Shown here piece after piece: positions 1 through 12,200 of a stretch of 64,000 nucleotides of DNA. Both the position numbers and the translations under genes were made by a program. Location of the stretch: the NCBI RefSeq assembly GCF_010183535.1, contig NC_071328.1, positions 16,430,001 through 16,494,000 of the forward strand, written 5' to 3'. The notes beneath the pieces were generated by a model. The model was given only the letters and a program-made list of their open reading frames with translations. It was not told where the DNA came from and ran no database searches. Position 1 is the stretch's first letter. Each line of letters opens with the position of its first letter. This DNA is from Caenorhabditis remanei. Its lineage: Eukaryota; Nematoda; Chromadorea; Rhabditida; Rhabditidae.

Positions 1-59
1 AGATACAAGCGTTTGAAGTTGGCGCCCTCCGCACGTCTCTCGTTTCTCTGCGTCTCTAT

Positions 60-175
60 TCCACTCTCGCTTGCAGGGTGCAATCTTCAAAGCGCTGTAT
101 CTCAAAAGTGGGCGGAGCTATCAAAAAGTTGTTTACTACAAAAATGTAGATCATGACTTGATCTACAAGAATTAT
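60..175. repeat. Copy of the dispersed GGGCGGAGCTATCAAAAAGTTG palindrome family
   Basis: A truncated copy opens the window. The family reads, in one orientation, TTTTGTAGATCAAA, a variable stretch, CTACATTTTTGTAGTTGACA, ACTTTTTGATAGCTCCGCCC, ACTTTTGAGATA; here it is on the reverse strand. Many copies occur between 0 and 49 kb, in introns and between genes and in both orientations. They are often preceded by a phrase like GAGATCCCGTCAC. Each copy is about 80-110 bp and contains the inner palindrome CTACATTTTTGTAG. No coding capacity is seen, so it looks like a non-autonomous, MITE-like repeat. Confidence 0.8.
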
Positions 176-804
176 TAAAATTAAAAAACATTGAACCCCA
201 TGGGGTCCCGTGACGGGCTCTCAATTACAGGGACGAAAATTCTCTCAAAATAAAACGTTGACTCCATTCTATCGATTATAACTCGTTTAGAAGTATAGAA
301 TTTCAAAAAGGGAGTTTTTAATAAAAAGTTGCCCCAAAAAATTCCTATCTTTAAAAAAAATAAAATCAATATTTCATCGAGAATCGTAAAAGTTATTAAT
401 GATTCAAAAGTAGAACAAAACCTTGACATTTTTTTGTCGCTTTTTTTGCCTATTTCTGAGCATAACTCTGCTCTTTTCTACTCCAGAAATATGGAATTTG
501 GCAAAAAGTAAGAAAACGTTATTAGCTAAGCAGCTAAAAAAAATTATCAAAAAAAATATGGTTTGAACAAAGTTGCACGAGGCAAAGCAAAAAACTTTTT
601 TGGACACATTTTTAAGCCCCGCCCACTTTTTTTGGCCCAGCCATACCTACTACCCATTGGGAAAGAAGGTGGTGGATCGAATGTGGTTGTGAAACGTCTT
701 GGTTAAAAAAACCTCATCAAACATCTCCACTTTTTCTGCAAAAAGTCTCATTTGCTATCCGAAAATTGCAATAAAAAAAGCGTCCCCTGTCGGAAACCTC
801 TAAG

Positions 805-812
805 TATAAAAA
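805..812 (+). promoter_or_regulatory. TATA-like box of the C-type lectin gene
   Basis: The sequence TATAAAAA lies 39-46 bases before the lectin ATG at 851. That spacing leaves room for a short 5' leader and fits a highly inducible secreted-protein gene. No spliced-leader acceptor sits immediately before the ATG. The call is by position and sequence only. Confidence 0.5.
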
Positions 813-850
813 GTGGTCTACAATCCCCCAATTCACTTATTTCCATTAAC

Positions 851-2093
851 ATGAAGCCTATTCTTTTTCTTTTTCTTCTCGGGATTACTGTAGTCTCTGG
901 TATTATTCGGCTGGATGGTGGTGATGGTGGTGGTGACTGGGATTACGGTGGCGGTGGCGGTGGAGGAGGACACCATCATCACTCCCATTCATCTTCATCT
1001 TCTGAAGAGCATGGACACGGTGGGCACCACGGACCACGCCCCCCGAGGCCACCCCCATCCCGCTGCCCATCTGACTGGATGACATTCAATAGAGCACAAG
1101 GACCGTGGTGTGTGAAGGTGAGAGGGAGACTACAAACTACAAAAACTACAAACTACAATTTTCCAGGTATTCTATGGGAGCACAAGTTACACAAGTTACA
1201 CTGCTCAATCAATGTGTCAAACGCAAGGAGCCGTACTGACAGGAATACAAGATGCGGATGAGAGGATACAGTTGGCTAGTAAGTGGTGTAGATCAAAAGG
1301 GGGCGGATCTATGAAAAAGTTGTCAACTAGAAAAATGGAGAGCACAAAATTTGCAATAAAATGGTATAAGTTTCATAAATTTTTAGCAAATAACTGGTGA
1401 GATAGGACACAACAAACTACAGAAAAAAGTTAGCTTCAGCAATAGCAGTTAAAGTCAGAAATTGAGCTATAACTCCAAAGTGGGCGGAGCTTTAAAAAAG
1501 TTGTCAACTAAAAAGTTGGGGAGCGGAAAATTTGCCATAAAATGGTATAAGTTTCACATTTTGAAAACAGTATTATATTCTAACTTCACTGAGCTCCATC
1601 ACTCTTCAAGGCATTCCTATCTTTAAAGGTGCATATCTCTAAACCTAGAATAGCTATCAAAAAGCTACAAACTACAAAAATGATCTACATAAAATTTGCT
1701 AGACGCCGCCCGTATCGTGAACAACGCGAATGGAGGTCTAGGTGTTTTGTGGATTGGTGCGACACGTCGTGCTCAGTGCCCATCGAAAAATGCTTGTGCT
1801 CCATTGGGCACTTTCGAATGGACTGATGGACACACCACTGGAACCGACGGATTCTTTTATGCACCTTCGGAGCCGAATGCCCTTAGGGATGCAAATTGGG
1901 GGTAATAGATCACTTAGATTCTCAATAGAGCACATTTGCATCATTCTGTTTCAGAATTCAATCATGTCTTGTTCTGATCGTGTCAGTTGCTGATGGACAA
2001 ATGGGAAATTGGAATTACCCGCATGCGTCGATGGATGATGGCTTCTGTCAACGGCCATGGCCAATGTATGCGTGTGGGAAGACTCCCAGTTAA
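851..2093 (+). CDS. Secreted C-type lectin-domain protein (clec family), 238 aa
   Basis: Four exons join in phase: 851-1117, 1167-1278, 1703-1901 and 1955-2093 (TAA). Residues 1-17 form a signal peptide (MKPILFLFLLGITVVSG). A low-complexity stretch follows: Gly/Asp-rich, then His-rich (HHHHSH), Ser-rich, then PRPPRPPPSRCP. The rest is a single C-type lectin-like domain with the usual opening CPSDWMTFNR, WCVKVFYG, a WIGA core, CAPLGTFEWTDG and several Cys. Intron 2 (1279-1702) is almost entirely dispersed repeats and ends in the unusual acceptor ttgctag rather than tttcag. The family is expanded in Caenorhabditis and linked to mucosal or immune functions, but no ligand can be inferred here. 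The EPN/QPD sugar-binding tripeptides are not obvious; a SEPNA stretch is the nearest. I cannot say which clec gene this matches. Confidence 0.85.
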
Positions 2094-2386
2094 TTTTATT
2101 TATTTATTGCATACACATGACGACAATGTACGATAAAAATTAAGAAAAATCATTTTCCATAACCAAAATTTTTTTTTAAAATCGACCAACTTTGAGAGCC
2201 CATCCCTTGCTCTTTTCTCATCCCATTGTTCCCATTTTTTACTAGTTTTGTAGATCAAATCCAACTCTACATTTTTTTAGTTGACAACTTTTTGATAGCT
2301 CCGCCCAGTTTTGAGATACACGCGCTTTTAAAAGTGTAAAAATGCCGATATATTTGAGATCGCGTCACAAGGTCCTGTATGGCCCA

Positions 2387-2891
2387 ATTTTCTTGAAATT
2401 ATGCTCGTTTTGTAGATCAAAACTAGGACTACATTTTTGTAGTTGAACATTTCTTGATAGCTTCTCCCACTTTTGAGATACAAGCCTCAGAAATTAGGCT
2501 ACCGAACACCGCAGTCGAGTAGCTCTTGTTTCTCTACTGCAGTGGCCAAGTTACACTGACCAACATTCAGAGCCCGTTTCGGAGCCGCGTATGGCTCAAA
2601 ACTTTTTGAATTTAGGCTAATTTTGTAGATAAAATTGTGATCTGCATTTTTGTAATTGGCAAATTAGCTCCGCCCACTTTTGAGATGTGCGTCTTTAAAG
2701 ATGAGTGAGAGCGCTCAAATCTTCTGTACATTCAAGATCGCGCCGCAGGCGCCCCAGCCGATCTTAGCCGATCTCAATATATCCAGATGTCCTAACCTAA
2801 AGATTTCTGACCCTTTATTTCTCCACTATTTTTTTCTGGAAACTGTCCAAATCAACAATTCGATTCCAACAACATTCTCTCCGTATCAATA
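2387..2891. repeat. About 505 bp dispersed repeat, inverted copy of 25275-25808
   Basis: By eye this block matches the reverse complement of 25275-25808 at roughly 95% over its length. It includes two copies of the GCTCCGCCCAC palindrome, a GGGGCGCCTGCGGCGCGATC motif and the tail TTGATACGGAGAGAATGTTG. This copy lacks a stretch of about 28 bp (CTCTCGTTTCTCTGCGTCTC plus flank) that is present at 25 kb. There is no long ORF on either strand that both copies preserve. Confidence 0.8.
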
Positions 2892-3293
2892 AAATTAGCA
2901 TAATTCTATTCCCTTCTCTCTCTCACTTTTTGTCAGTGCATCATCATCATCATCACCAACCATCCCTTTCCCTCTCCCATCTCTCTCGTGTCGTTGTAAA
3001 GCAGCAATGGGGCGGAGCTTAAGAGAGCGGGACTCGACAGAAATAGTGTGGGGAATGAGGAGACCGCAGAGAGAGAGTGATTGGGAAGAGAGAGAGAGAG
3101 ACGGGACCGCCCGTGTTCACTCTCTCCTCCCATCCCTTCCCTCCCCTTCCCGGCCGAAACGCCACTCACGATTTTTGAATTTTCGACATAATAATTAAAC
3201 ACGAACGAGTTCCTGGGGAGAATCTCTCTCTGGAATATTCTTCTACTTTTTTTCTTCTTCACTTCCTATCTTCTGCACACACACGACCCTTAA
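2892..3293. other. Likely promoter and 5' region of mxt-1
   Basis: This stretch separates the dispersed repeat from the mxt-1 ATG. It holds a short CAT run (2938-2956), a GA-rich tract (GAGAGAGAGTG and GAGAGAGAGAGACGGG near 3069-3112) and a CT-rich tract leading into exon 1. GA/CT tracts like these are common in promoters of broadly expressed worm genes. No TATA box or trans-splice acceptor was seen close to the ATG. Confidence 0.45.
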
Positions 3294-6200
3294 ATGCTTC
3301 ATAACTACGATGTCGCCAACGATTTTGGCGCCAAAATGCAGACTGGCGCGCCTCAGGCGCCAAGGAACACACTGCTGAGTGTTGGTGAGTTGGGGAATAA
3401 GAATACCAGTATTGAGATCGGCTAAGAATGGTTGAGATCGCTGGGGCGCCTGCGGCGCGGTATCGACATTTCAAATTTGAGATTTTTGGAGTGTTGATAA
3501 GTTGTCAGTGTAAAAATACAATGACAAAAAATATGTGCACTGACCAAACATTTTTTTGTCAGTGTAACCTTTTTTTGAAAATTATTGATTTGGGAACTTG
3601 GTATGGCGCAATTTTTGAAAATTGTTATATTTATGTAGACATCAAATCTAGAGCTACATTTTTGTAGTTCACAACTTTTTTCTATCTCTTTTCATTTTTG
3701 ATCTACACCTCATTTTGCAACCTCCGGTAGTTTTGTTGAGTAACTGTAGTTTGTAGTCTCCTACTACCTCACTAATTTTTTGCTCAAAATTTATGAAATT
3801 AATACGGTTTTATAGAAAATTTCTTGCTCTCCATTTTTCTAGTTAACAACTTTTTTGAAGCATTGCCCACTTTTGAGATACAACGCTTTTAAGACAGCGC
3901 GCTTAAAGACTGTAGACTGAGTTTAGAGTTTAAGATCCCGTTATGACTTTTAGGTGGAATTTTTAGGTTTTAAATTTATATTTGTTTTGTAGATCAAATC
4001 TAGAGCTACATTTTTGTAGTTGACAACTTTTTTGTAGCTCCGCCCACTTTTGAGATACAAACGGTTTTAGAACGAAAGGATTGTTGTGGCTTTTGAAGGA
4101 AACCAAAGGAAAGTCATGGAGTCAGTTTGGAGATATGGGATGTGTTATATATTATTGGAAAACTAAGAAAACACTGATTCCAAATGCATATTCAGTTTTT
4201 GTCTTCGAAGTCTCGTTTTGAGGTCAAAATTTAGGATATTTTGTTTTGAAATTTTTTGTTTTTGCCAAAATGTTTCCTATTGTTGACCTTCTTTTTCACG
4301 AATAACAGACATCGATGGCGAAAATTGAATATATATTTGGAATCGATATATGACATATGCTATAACTTCATCTAAATTCTTACCGCTTAAGACCACACTA
4401 ACCAACTCAAAAACTCCCGATCTTTCGAAGATTGTACATCGCGCCGAAGGCGCCCCAGCGATCTCAACGGATCTCAAAATACTTGTATCAGGAGGTTCTT
4501 GTCTACTATCAAATTCGGAATTTTCATAAAAATTCAATAGAGCGCATTTGCAACTACTTCATCAATCGCCAAGGTTAGAGTAACGCGCCGAAGGCGCCCC
4601 AGCCGATCTCAAGGGATCTCAATATACCATTGAATCATTGTTCTGTCTGTCCGGATGTCCCCCTCCCAATCAATATGAGTGTGTAGATCAAAACTTTTTC
4701 AAAGGTTTTCCCATCATCTCCAGCTGTGTGAAAATATCCGAAACTTCTTTACACTCTTCTCCCATCCCAGTTGATTATCTTTTTGTGATGTCTGCGTCTC
4801 TTTTTCTCATTTCTTTCGAAGCATCATCTCATATATCATCTCTCTCAGAGAGGGGATTCTGTCAAAACGACAAATAGTAAACTCAACTTTCTAGTAGAAA
4901 TCTGAGAGATCAGGTGATTTGAGCGAAGGACTACGTAGGGGCTACAAAGCGGTAAAGGCGCGCCAGCCAGGGTAAAACTGCTAAACAAAAAAAAGTTACA
5001 CTGACAATAACGGAATTTTTTTTTTGATTTTCAGTCACTGTAAAAATTTGTCAACTTTGAGATAATGTCCTTACACCAGGGACGGCCCAATCTTTTTGAA
5101 TTTAAGCTAGTTTTGTAGATCAAATCTATATCTCTATTTTTATAGTTGACAACTTTTTGATAGCTCCACCCACTTTTGAGATACAGGCGTTTGAAGTTAC
5201 ACTGACAATTTTGTCAGTTCAAATTGTCAGTGTAAGTTGGGAAAGGAATCTTTGAGATCCCGTCACGCTCTCAGGTGCTGACATTTGGTTTTGAATTTTG
5301 ACTAATGTTGTAGATAAACTCTTGCTCTACATTTTTGCAGTTGACCATTTTTTGATAGCTCCGCCCACTTTTGAGATACAGGCATTTTAAAGACTGTAAC
5401 TATTGGTCTGTGTAACTTTAGGTCACTGTAAATTTTTGTCAGTGTAGTTTAGTGAATGAAATTCAAATTTACCATGGAATTTGAAACTTTTATAAAAATA
5501 CAATAGAGCGCATTTGCCTCTACTTATCAACCTACAAATTTACACGCCGCAGGCGCGCCAGCGATCTCAACCGATCTTAGCCGATCTCAACCAATCTCAG
5601 TTTTCTCAGTTTTTTTTCCAAGATTCAAGTCTTCAAGACTACAAACTACAATTGATCCCTTGTAATTAGCCTCTCTTTCAATTAAATCATTACATAAATA
5701 TATCACTACAAACATGTTTAACCTCCTTGTCTCTCTCTTCTAAAACAGTGTCCCCCTGCCGGGAGATCCGATGAGCAAACATACAAGAGGCTTCTCTTTC
5801 GGCTCGGGGAGCCACCGCCACTTAACAAATGATAAAAATGTGTTTTCGGGGAAACATTTACAAGAAGAACGACTTATTTTTGATATAAAATTGATAGTGA
5901 AGAGGGGGGACACTGTTTGTATAGTAGATCAAATGGGGAAGAGGTCGGGTGAACTTTTACTTCTCTCACTGAGCAACAGGGATTACTGTACTGTGTTAAG
6001 GGGTCAGAAATCTATTGAAATCGGCTGGGGCGCCTGCGACGCGATCTGGAATCTTTAGAAAGACAAGTTTGTCAGTGTAACTACGTAGGCTACAAAGCGG
6101 CAAAGGCGCGCCAGCCAGGGTAATTTAGTATGGAAATTGAAATTGCTGAACTGCTAAACAAAAAAAAAAATAACACTGATAATAACGGAATTTTTTTTGA

Positions 6201-9200
6201 TTTTCAGTAAGTGTAACAATTTATCAACTTTGAGATAGTGTCCTGACACCAGGGACTGTCCAATCTTTTTGAATTTAAGCTAGTTGTGTAGATCAAATCC
6301 AGACCTTCATTTTTGTAGTTGACAACTTTTTGATAGCTCCGCCCACTTTTGAGATATCGTTGGTTGAAGTTACAGTGACAATTTTGTCAGTGGAACTTTC
6401 AGTGGAAAAAAAGTGTTGAAAATAGTGAGTAATTGCCAAAAAAAACTGCAAAAACAACGGAATTTGGACAGGGGACTAACTTTTTGGATTTCTAGGCCAA
6501 CAACCAGATTTTTGATATTATACTCTTTTTTGTCAGTGTACCATTTTGGTCAGTGTAACTTGAATATTGAGATCGGCTGATATCGGCTGGGGCACCTGCG
6601 GCGCGTTATTCTTACCTTGAAGGTTCCTGAAGTAGATGCAAATGCGCTCTATTGAAATGGAGTAGTTTATAAAAATATAAAAATTCCGAATTTGATGGTA
6701 ACCAAGAGCCTCCTGATTCAAATATTTTGAGATCGGTTAAAATCGCTGGAGCGTCTTTGGCGCGATTTTCAATCTTTGAAAGATTGGGAATGGACTTTGA
6801 ATTGGTGGTCATCCGGATGGACAGATTGAAAGAAGATTTAGAATAAAAACTGAAAAAAAATTTAAAATGACATTTTTTATGAAATATTGAGATCGGTTGA
6901 GATCGCTGGGGAGCCTGCCGCGCGCTTTTGATGTTTTTATGTGTCAAGAACAATTTAGTGATAAAAAACGCAAAACATAATAATAAAACAATAAATTGTG
7001 AACACTTTTTAAACATTTTTTGAAAATAATTAATTTTTTTTTGAAAGAAATGCAAATTTTGACTAACTTTGACAGTCTGTCACGACCTCATTTTTTGAAG
7101 AAAATTTGCACATTTTATATTGACTTTGTAGATCAAAGCTAGATATTTATTTTTGTAGTTGACAACTTTTTGATAGCTCCGCCCACTTTGGAGATATGCG
7201 CTTTACTGCAAGAGCATCCTCTTAGGGTGGCTTATATCTTTAAAGGCGCATATCTCAAAAGTGGGCGGAGCTATCAAAAAGTTGTCAACTACAAAAATGT
7301 AGATCACAATAACATCTATAAGAAAAATATAAATTTATAACATTGGGCTAACTGGGAACATGACGGCGATGGGATGTTAAAGTTGGCCAGTGTAACTTTT
7401 GTCAGTGTAACTGTCAAAAACCGAAAATCTTCAAATTTTCTCAATATTTTCAGACCAACAACTGCAACTAATGAACACTATAAACAATATGGTTCGCGCG
7501 AGTCAATTCACTTCTCAACTCGCGAATACTATCTTTACACTTTGTGCTCAACTTAAAACTTCGGGTTCAATGCTGGAACAATCGCATAAAAGTGAGTCAG
7601 AAAACGCGTCGAAGGCGCGCCAGCCTTCAAACTTTTTAGGATCAAAAAAATGGAGGGCCTGAAGGTTTGTAAGCCTCAAAACCCTAGTCAAAATACTAAG
7701 CCTGGCGCGCCTAGGGCGCGTTTTTGTTTTTTAGAAGTCACGCGCCGGAGGCGCGCCAGTTTTACGGTTTAAAAAAAAAATTTTCAATATACCCTAATAA
7801 TCAATAGTCTGGCGTGCCTCAAACGCGTTTTAATCTTCAAGAAATAATTAAAAATTCTAGTAGAGCGCACTTTCCAAAAAAAATTTTTTTTGGAAATTTT
7901 TTTTCGCATTTTTTCTCAAAATTTTTTCTATTTTTTTCCAGATGAATTGAACAAAGTGTTCACATCTCTGCGTCAAGCGTGCTGTCGAGATAACGGACAA
8001 CTTGGGACACCGTGTCGGCTGAAAATAATGGAGCTCGTCGAGTTGCGAGCGATGAATTGGCGGACGAATCTGGCACACAGCCAGTATTACGTGAATAGGC
8101 CAGAAGGACGTGAGTTTGACTACAAAGACTACAAAGACTACAAACTGCAAACTACAAACTAGAAAACTTTTTAAGTTGGTAGCTGCTTAGCTTGGTCAAG
8201 TGTTAGAGCATCTTTGCTACTAGTAGACTACAAAGACTACAATGACTACAAACTACAAAGACTACAAACTACATTTCCAGAACACGACCCCGCCCCCACT
8301 GTCGGAATCCCGCCCCCTTCTGCCACGTCATCACAAATGACGTCATCAGTGACGTCACCTGTTCCCCAATCCCCCCAACCACCGATGCATTCATTCGTTC
8401 CTCAGAATCCGATGATGTTTCAGGACCCTATGGGCGGAGCCAGAGATTTTCAGGGTGAGTTATATGAGGGAGGACATCCGGATAGACAGACAGCCGATTT
8501 TTCTGCGAGTTTTTCCAGCAAAAACTGTCCAAAAATGATGAAAACTCACAAAAAAAAGTCTGTGACAAAAACGCGTCAAAGGCGCGCCAGATTTTGTGCC
8601 TTCTAAAATTTTTAAAACTGGAATAGTTATTAAAGGTCCTGAGGGTTCATAAATACAAAAAACGGGGTAGAAATATCTTATCTGGCGCGCCTGGGGCGCG
8701 TTTAGAAGTCGAATAGTTAAAACGCGCCGGAGGAGCGCCAGTTGTGCGGTTTTTTTGATTTTCTAGGTTAAATTAAAGACTGGCGAGCCTCACGCGCGTT
8801 TTAAACTAGAAAAAGTTTGGTAGAGCGCACTGTCCAACAAAAAACGAATCAAAATGCATTGTCTGGCGCGCCTGGGACGCGATTTCAAAAGAAACGCGCC
8901 TAAGGCACGCCTGACTTTGTAGTAAAGAACTGTAGCTGGCGTGCTTTAGACGCGTTTTTGAGACTAATTTTTTGGCATAGTAGAGCGCACTTTCTAAAAA
9001 CTTGATTCATTGGATTTTTGCCGGCTGGTGCGCCTTCGGCGCGTTTAGAAGTCGCTTAGCTTAAACGCACCCAAGGAACAGCAGACTTTGTAGTGAAGAA
9101 CTGTGGCTGGCGCGCCTGCGGACGCGATTTCAAACAGATTAGCTTTAATACGTCATACCTTGAAATTTTAGGATATATCAGTTGTCTAGATCTCTCAGTT

Positions 9201-12200
9201 TTGTAACCTGGCGCACCTTCGGCGCGTTTCTTTTTGAATCACGTCCCAGGCGCGCCAGACAAGGTATTTCAACCTAAGGTCCTTTGGTAACTATTTCATT
9301 TTTCATTAATACATAACTGAAAATGTCTGGCGCGCCTTCGGCGCGTTTTCTTGGATGTTTTTTGTGAGTTTTCATCAATTTTCAATTGTTTTTTTTCAGC
9401 CAACCCTGGGGGTATTTTCTTCATTCCGGCGGCGTCGACATGGATGAATCCCTTGATGCCAATGCCTCCCAACCCATTTTTGCCCCATTCAATGATGCCC
9501 CCTGATCATCAAATGTTCCTTCGACAGAGATCTTTGAACAACAAGAAACCGAATAATTTGATGAATAAGACACTCCAATTGAGACATGAAATGATCATTC
9601 GAAACTCGGATTCCGGCAAGATTATGGGTGTGAAGGGGCGGAGAGTGGCTGCCGTCGAGCAGTTGACGAATACGGTCATCTCGTTTCAGAAGGTTAGTTT
9701 GATAAGTTACACTGACCAACAACTTTGAGATCCCGTCCTGGTCTTGGTTCTTATTCTATTTTTCGAAAATTTAGCTAGTTTTGTAGATCAAATCCAACTC
9801 TACATTTTTGTAGTTGACAACTTTTTGGTAGCTCCGCCCACTTTTGAGATAAAGGCGTTTGAAGTTACAGTGGCAATTTTGTCAGTGTAAATTGTCAGTG
9901 TAACTGGGAAATTGTTTGAGATCCCGTCACGCTTCCAGGTGTTGACAGTTGATACCTGAATTTTAGTTAGTTTTGTAGATCAAAAATATCTCTACATTTT
10001 TCTAGTTTACAATTTTTTGCTAGCTCCGCCCACTTTTGAGATACACGCAGTCTAACTTACAATGATAATTTTGTCAGTGTAAATTGTCAGTGTAAGTTGG
10101 GAAGGTAATGTTTGAGATCCCGTCACACTTTCAGATGTTGACAGTTTGTTTTGAATTTTAGCTTATTTTGTAGATCAAATCATGATCTACATTTTTGTAG
10201 TTGACAACTTCTTGGTAGCTCCGCCCACTTTTGAGATACAGCGCCTGAAAGTTGAGATACCATGCCGCGCTTATATCTCGATAGTGGGCGGAGCTACCAA
10301 AAAGTTGTCAACTGTAAAAATGAAGTTCTAGGTTTGATCTACACAGCTATTATAAATTCAAAATATCCTAATAAAATTAGAGGCCGTAACAACATGTCAA
10401 AATTTATTAAATTTCAAAAAAAAAAGCAATTTTAATTTGAAATTTTGAACCCTGTCTTTATATATACTGTGTGTTTTCTTATGATTTTTCAATTGATTGA
10501 TTTAAATTCCAGGTCGACGCCAAATCAAAAGAACGTACACTGACAATCACTGCATCCACAATGGAGGATATTGAGAGAGCGAAAGATATGATTATTGATA
10601 CGATTCGCAGAAATATGAGTCCGATTCGGGTGAGTTAAATGGAGATTTAAAAATTATAGACGTTGCGAGCACATTTCAAAACGCTGAAAAATTGAAGCAC
10701 AATTCAGAAAAAAACAATTTTTTTGAACTAAAAAAGTTGAAATTTCAGTCAAAACTTGCTAACTTTGAGAGCCCGTCACTATCTCAGCTTTTGGAATTTC
10801 TTTTTCAGTTTTCAACTAGTCTTGTAGATCTCATTTAACTCTATATTATTGTAGTTGACAACTTTTTGATAGCTCCACCCACTTTTGAGATACAAACGTT
10901 TGAAAATACAGAGCCAGCTGAAAGTTATGAAAGAGTCACCACCGGAAAACCCTTGTATCTCAAAAGTGGGCGGAGCTATCAAAAAATTGTCAACTACAAA
11001 AATGGAGAACTAGCTTTGATCTTCACAATGCATATAAATTTGAAAAGAATCTGGCTATATATGCTCCCGTGGGAGTGTCTGAAAATATTAATTTTTAACA
11101 CTGACAAAAAATTTTGTCAGTGTAACTTTCTTAGCATTCTTAGACGATCTCAATGTCTGGGGCGCCATAGGCGCGTTTTTAAGCAATTTCAGACATTCTG
11201 AATTCCACTTCTGCGATTTTAAACGATTTCGATGTCTTTCTCTTAACACCAAGATTTACAGTGACAAAGTACACTGACCAACTTACTGTGACAAAAATTT
11301 TGGTCATTTTATTTTGGGAATTTCATTGTCTGGGGCGCCTTAGGCACGTTTTTAAGCGATCTTGTGCAATATGAAGCGATTTTAGACGATTTCAATGTCT
11401 TTTCGAAATTTCTTCCTCTGTTCCTCCAGACAATCCTAATTACCTGAACGAGCCGATGGCGCGACAGACACCAAGATTTACACTGACAAAAATTGTGGTC
11501 ATTGTATTTTGTCGTTTTATTCGGTGGGTGCAAGTTTAGGCATCTGGGGCGCCGTAGGCGCTATTCGAAGCGATTTCGAACGATCTCAATTCCTCCATTT
11601 CAATTTTTGATGTTGCGCCGTTGGCGCGTTTTTAAGCGATCTTTAACTATCTCAATTCCACATTTACAGTGACAAGATACACTGACAAACTTACAGTGAC
11701 AAAAATTTTTCAAATTTTTTGTTTCAGACGGATATGTCGATCCCGCCTCCAATGCCCATGTCCAGTGACCTCCATCATCCTCAACAACATCCTCAACAAC
11801 CGACTCAAGGGGGATCTCCAGAAGACGAAGAGGACGATGACGACGAGGAAGATATAAAACTGGAGCAGACATCCGATGGAAAACTCACATTTCATTGTGA
11901 TGATCCTGAACTCCTTGCCGCTGCTCAAGAGGCCCTATCCGCCTATCTCCGGGTCCGCGCCCGTCCGTCAGCCGAGGAAAGAGAGAAGAAAAAAGAGAGG
12001 AGAAAATCGATGCCCCTTCAACAGACCGCCCATCATCAACAGGATGTTCCTGTCATGTTGAAACCGTCGAAAACGTTCCATGGATCGACGCCCAACTTGG
12101 CTGATGGTCTCGCGGCGACTACTACTGTAGTCATGGCGACTACTGTAGCGCCACAACAGATGGTCGCCGCGCAACACGTGCACCAGCCACAGATTATTGG

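Larger units (their letters stand above)
3385..7453 (+). repeat. mxt-1 intron 1, filled with dispersed repeats
   Basis: This 4.07 kb intron has no supported exon. It contains copies of the GCTCCGCCCAC palindrome near 3640-3700, 3840-3880, 3980-4060, 5110-5190, 5310-5390, 6290-6360, 7130-7200 and 7240-7330. It also holds GGGGCGCCTGCGGCGCG motifs near 3443, 4440, 4585, 5550, 6025, 6590, 6750 and 6905. Others are ACACTGAC/GTCAGTGT motifs and AATAGAGCGCATTTGC motifs at about 4534, 5503 and 6640. Most ORFs here are translations of these repeats. Confidence 0.7.

Noticed and set aside
5771..6058. 95-codon ORF MSKHTRGFSFGSG in mxt-1 intron 1
   Set aside because: It spans a small inverted-repeat element and GGCGC motifs, with no splice sites or homology pattern.
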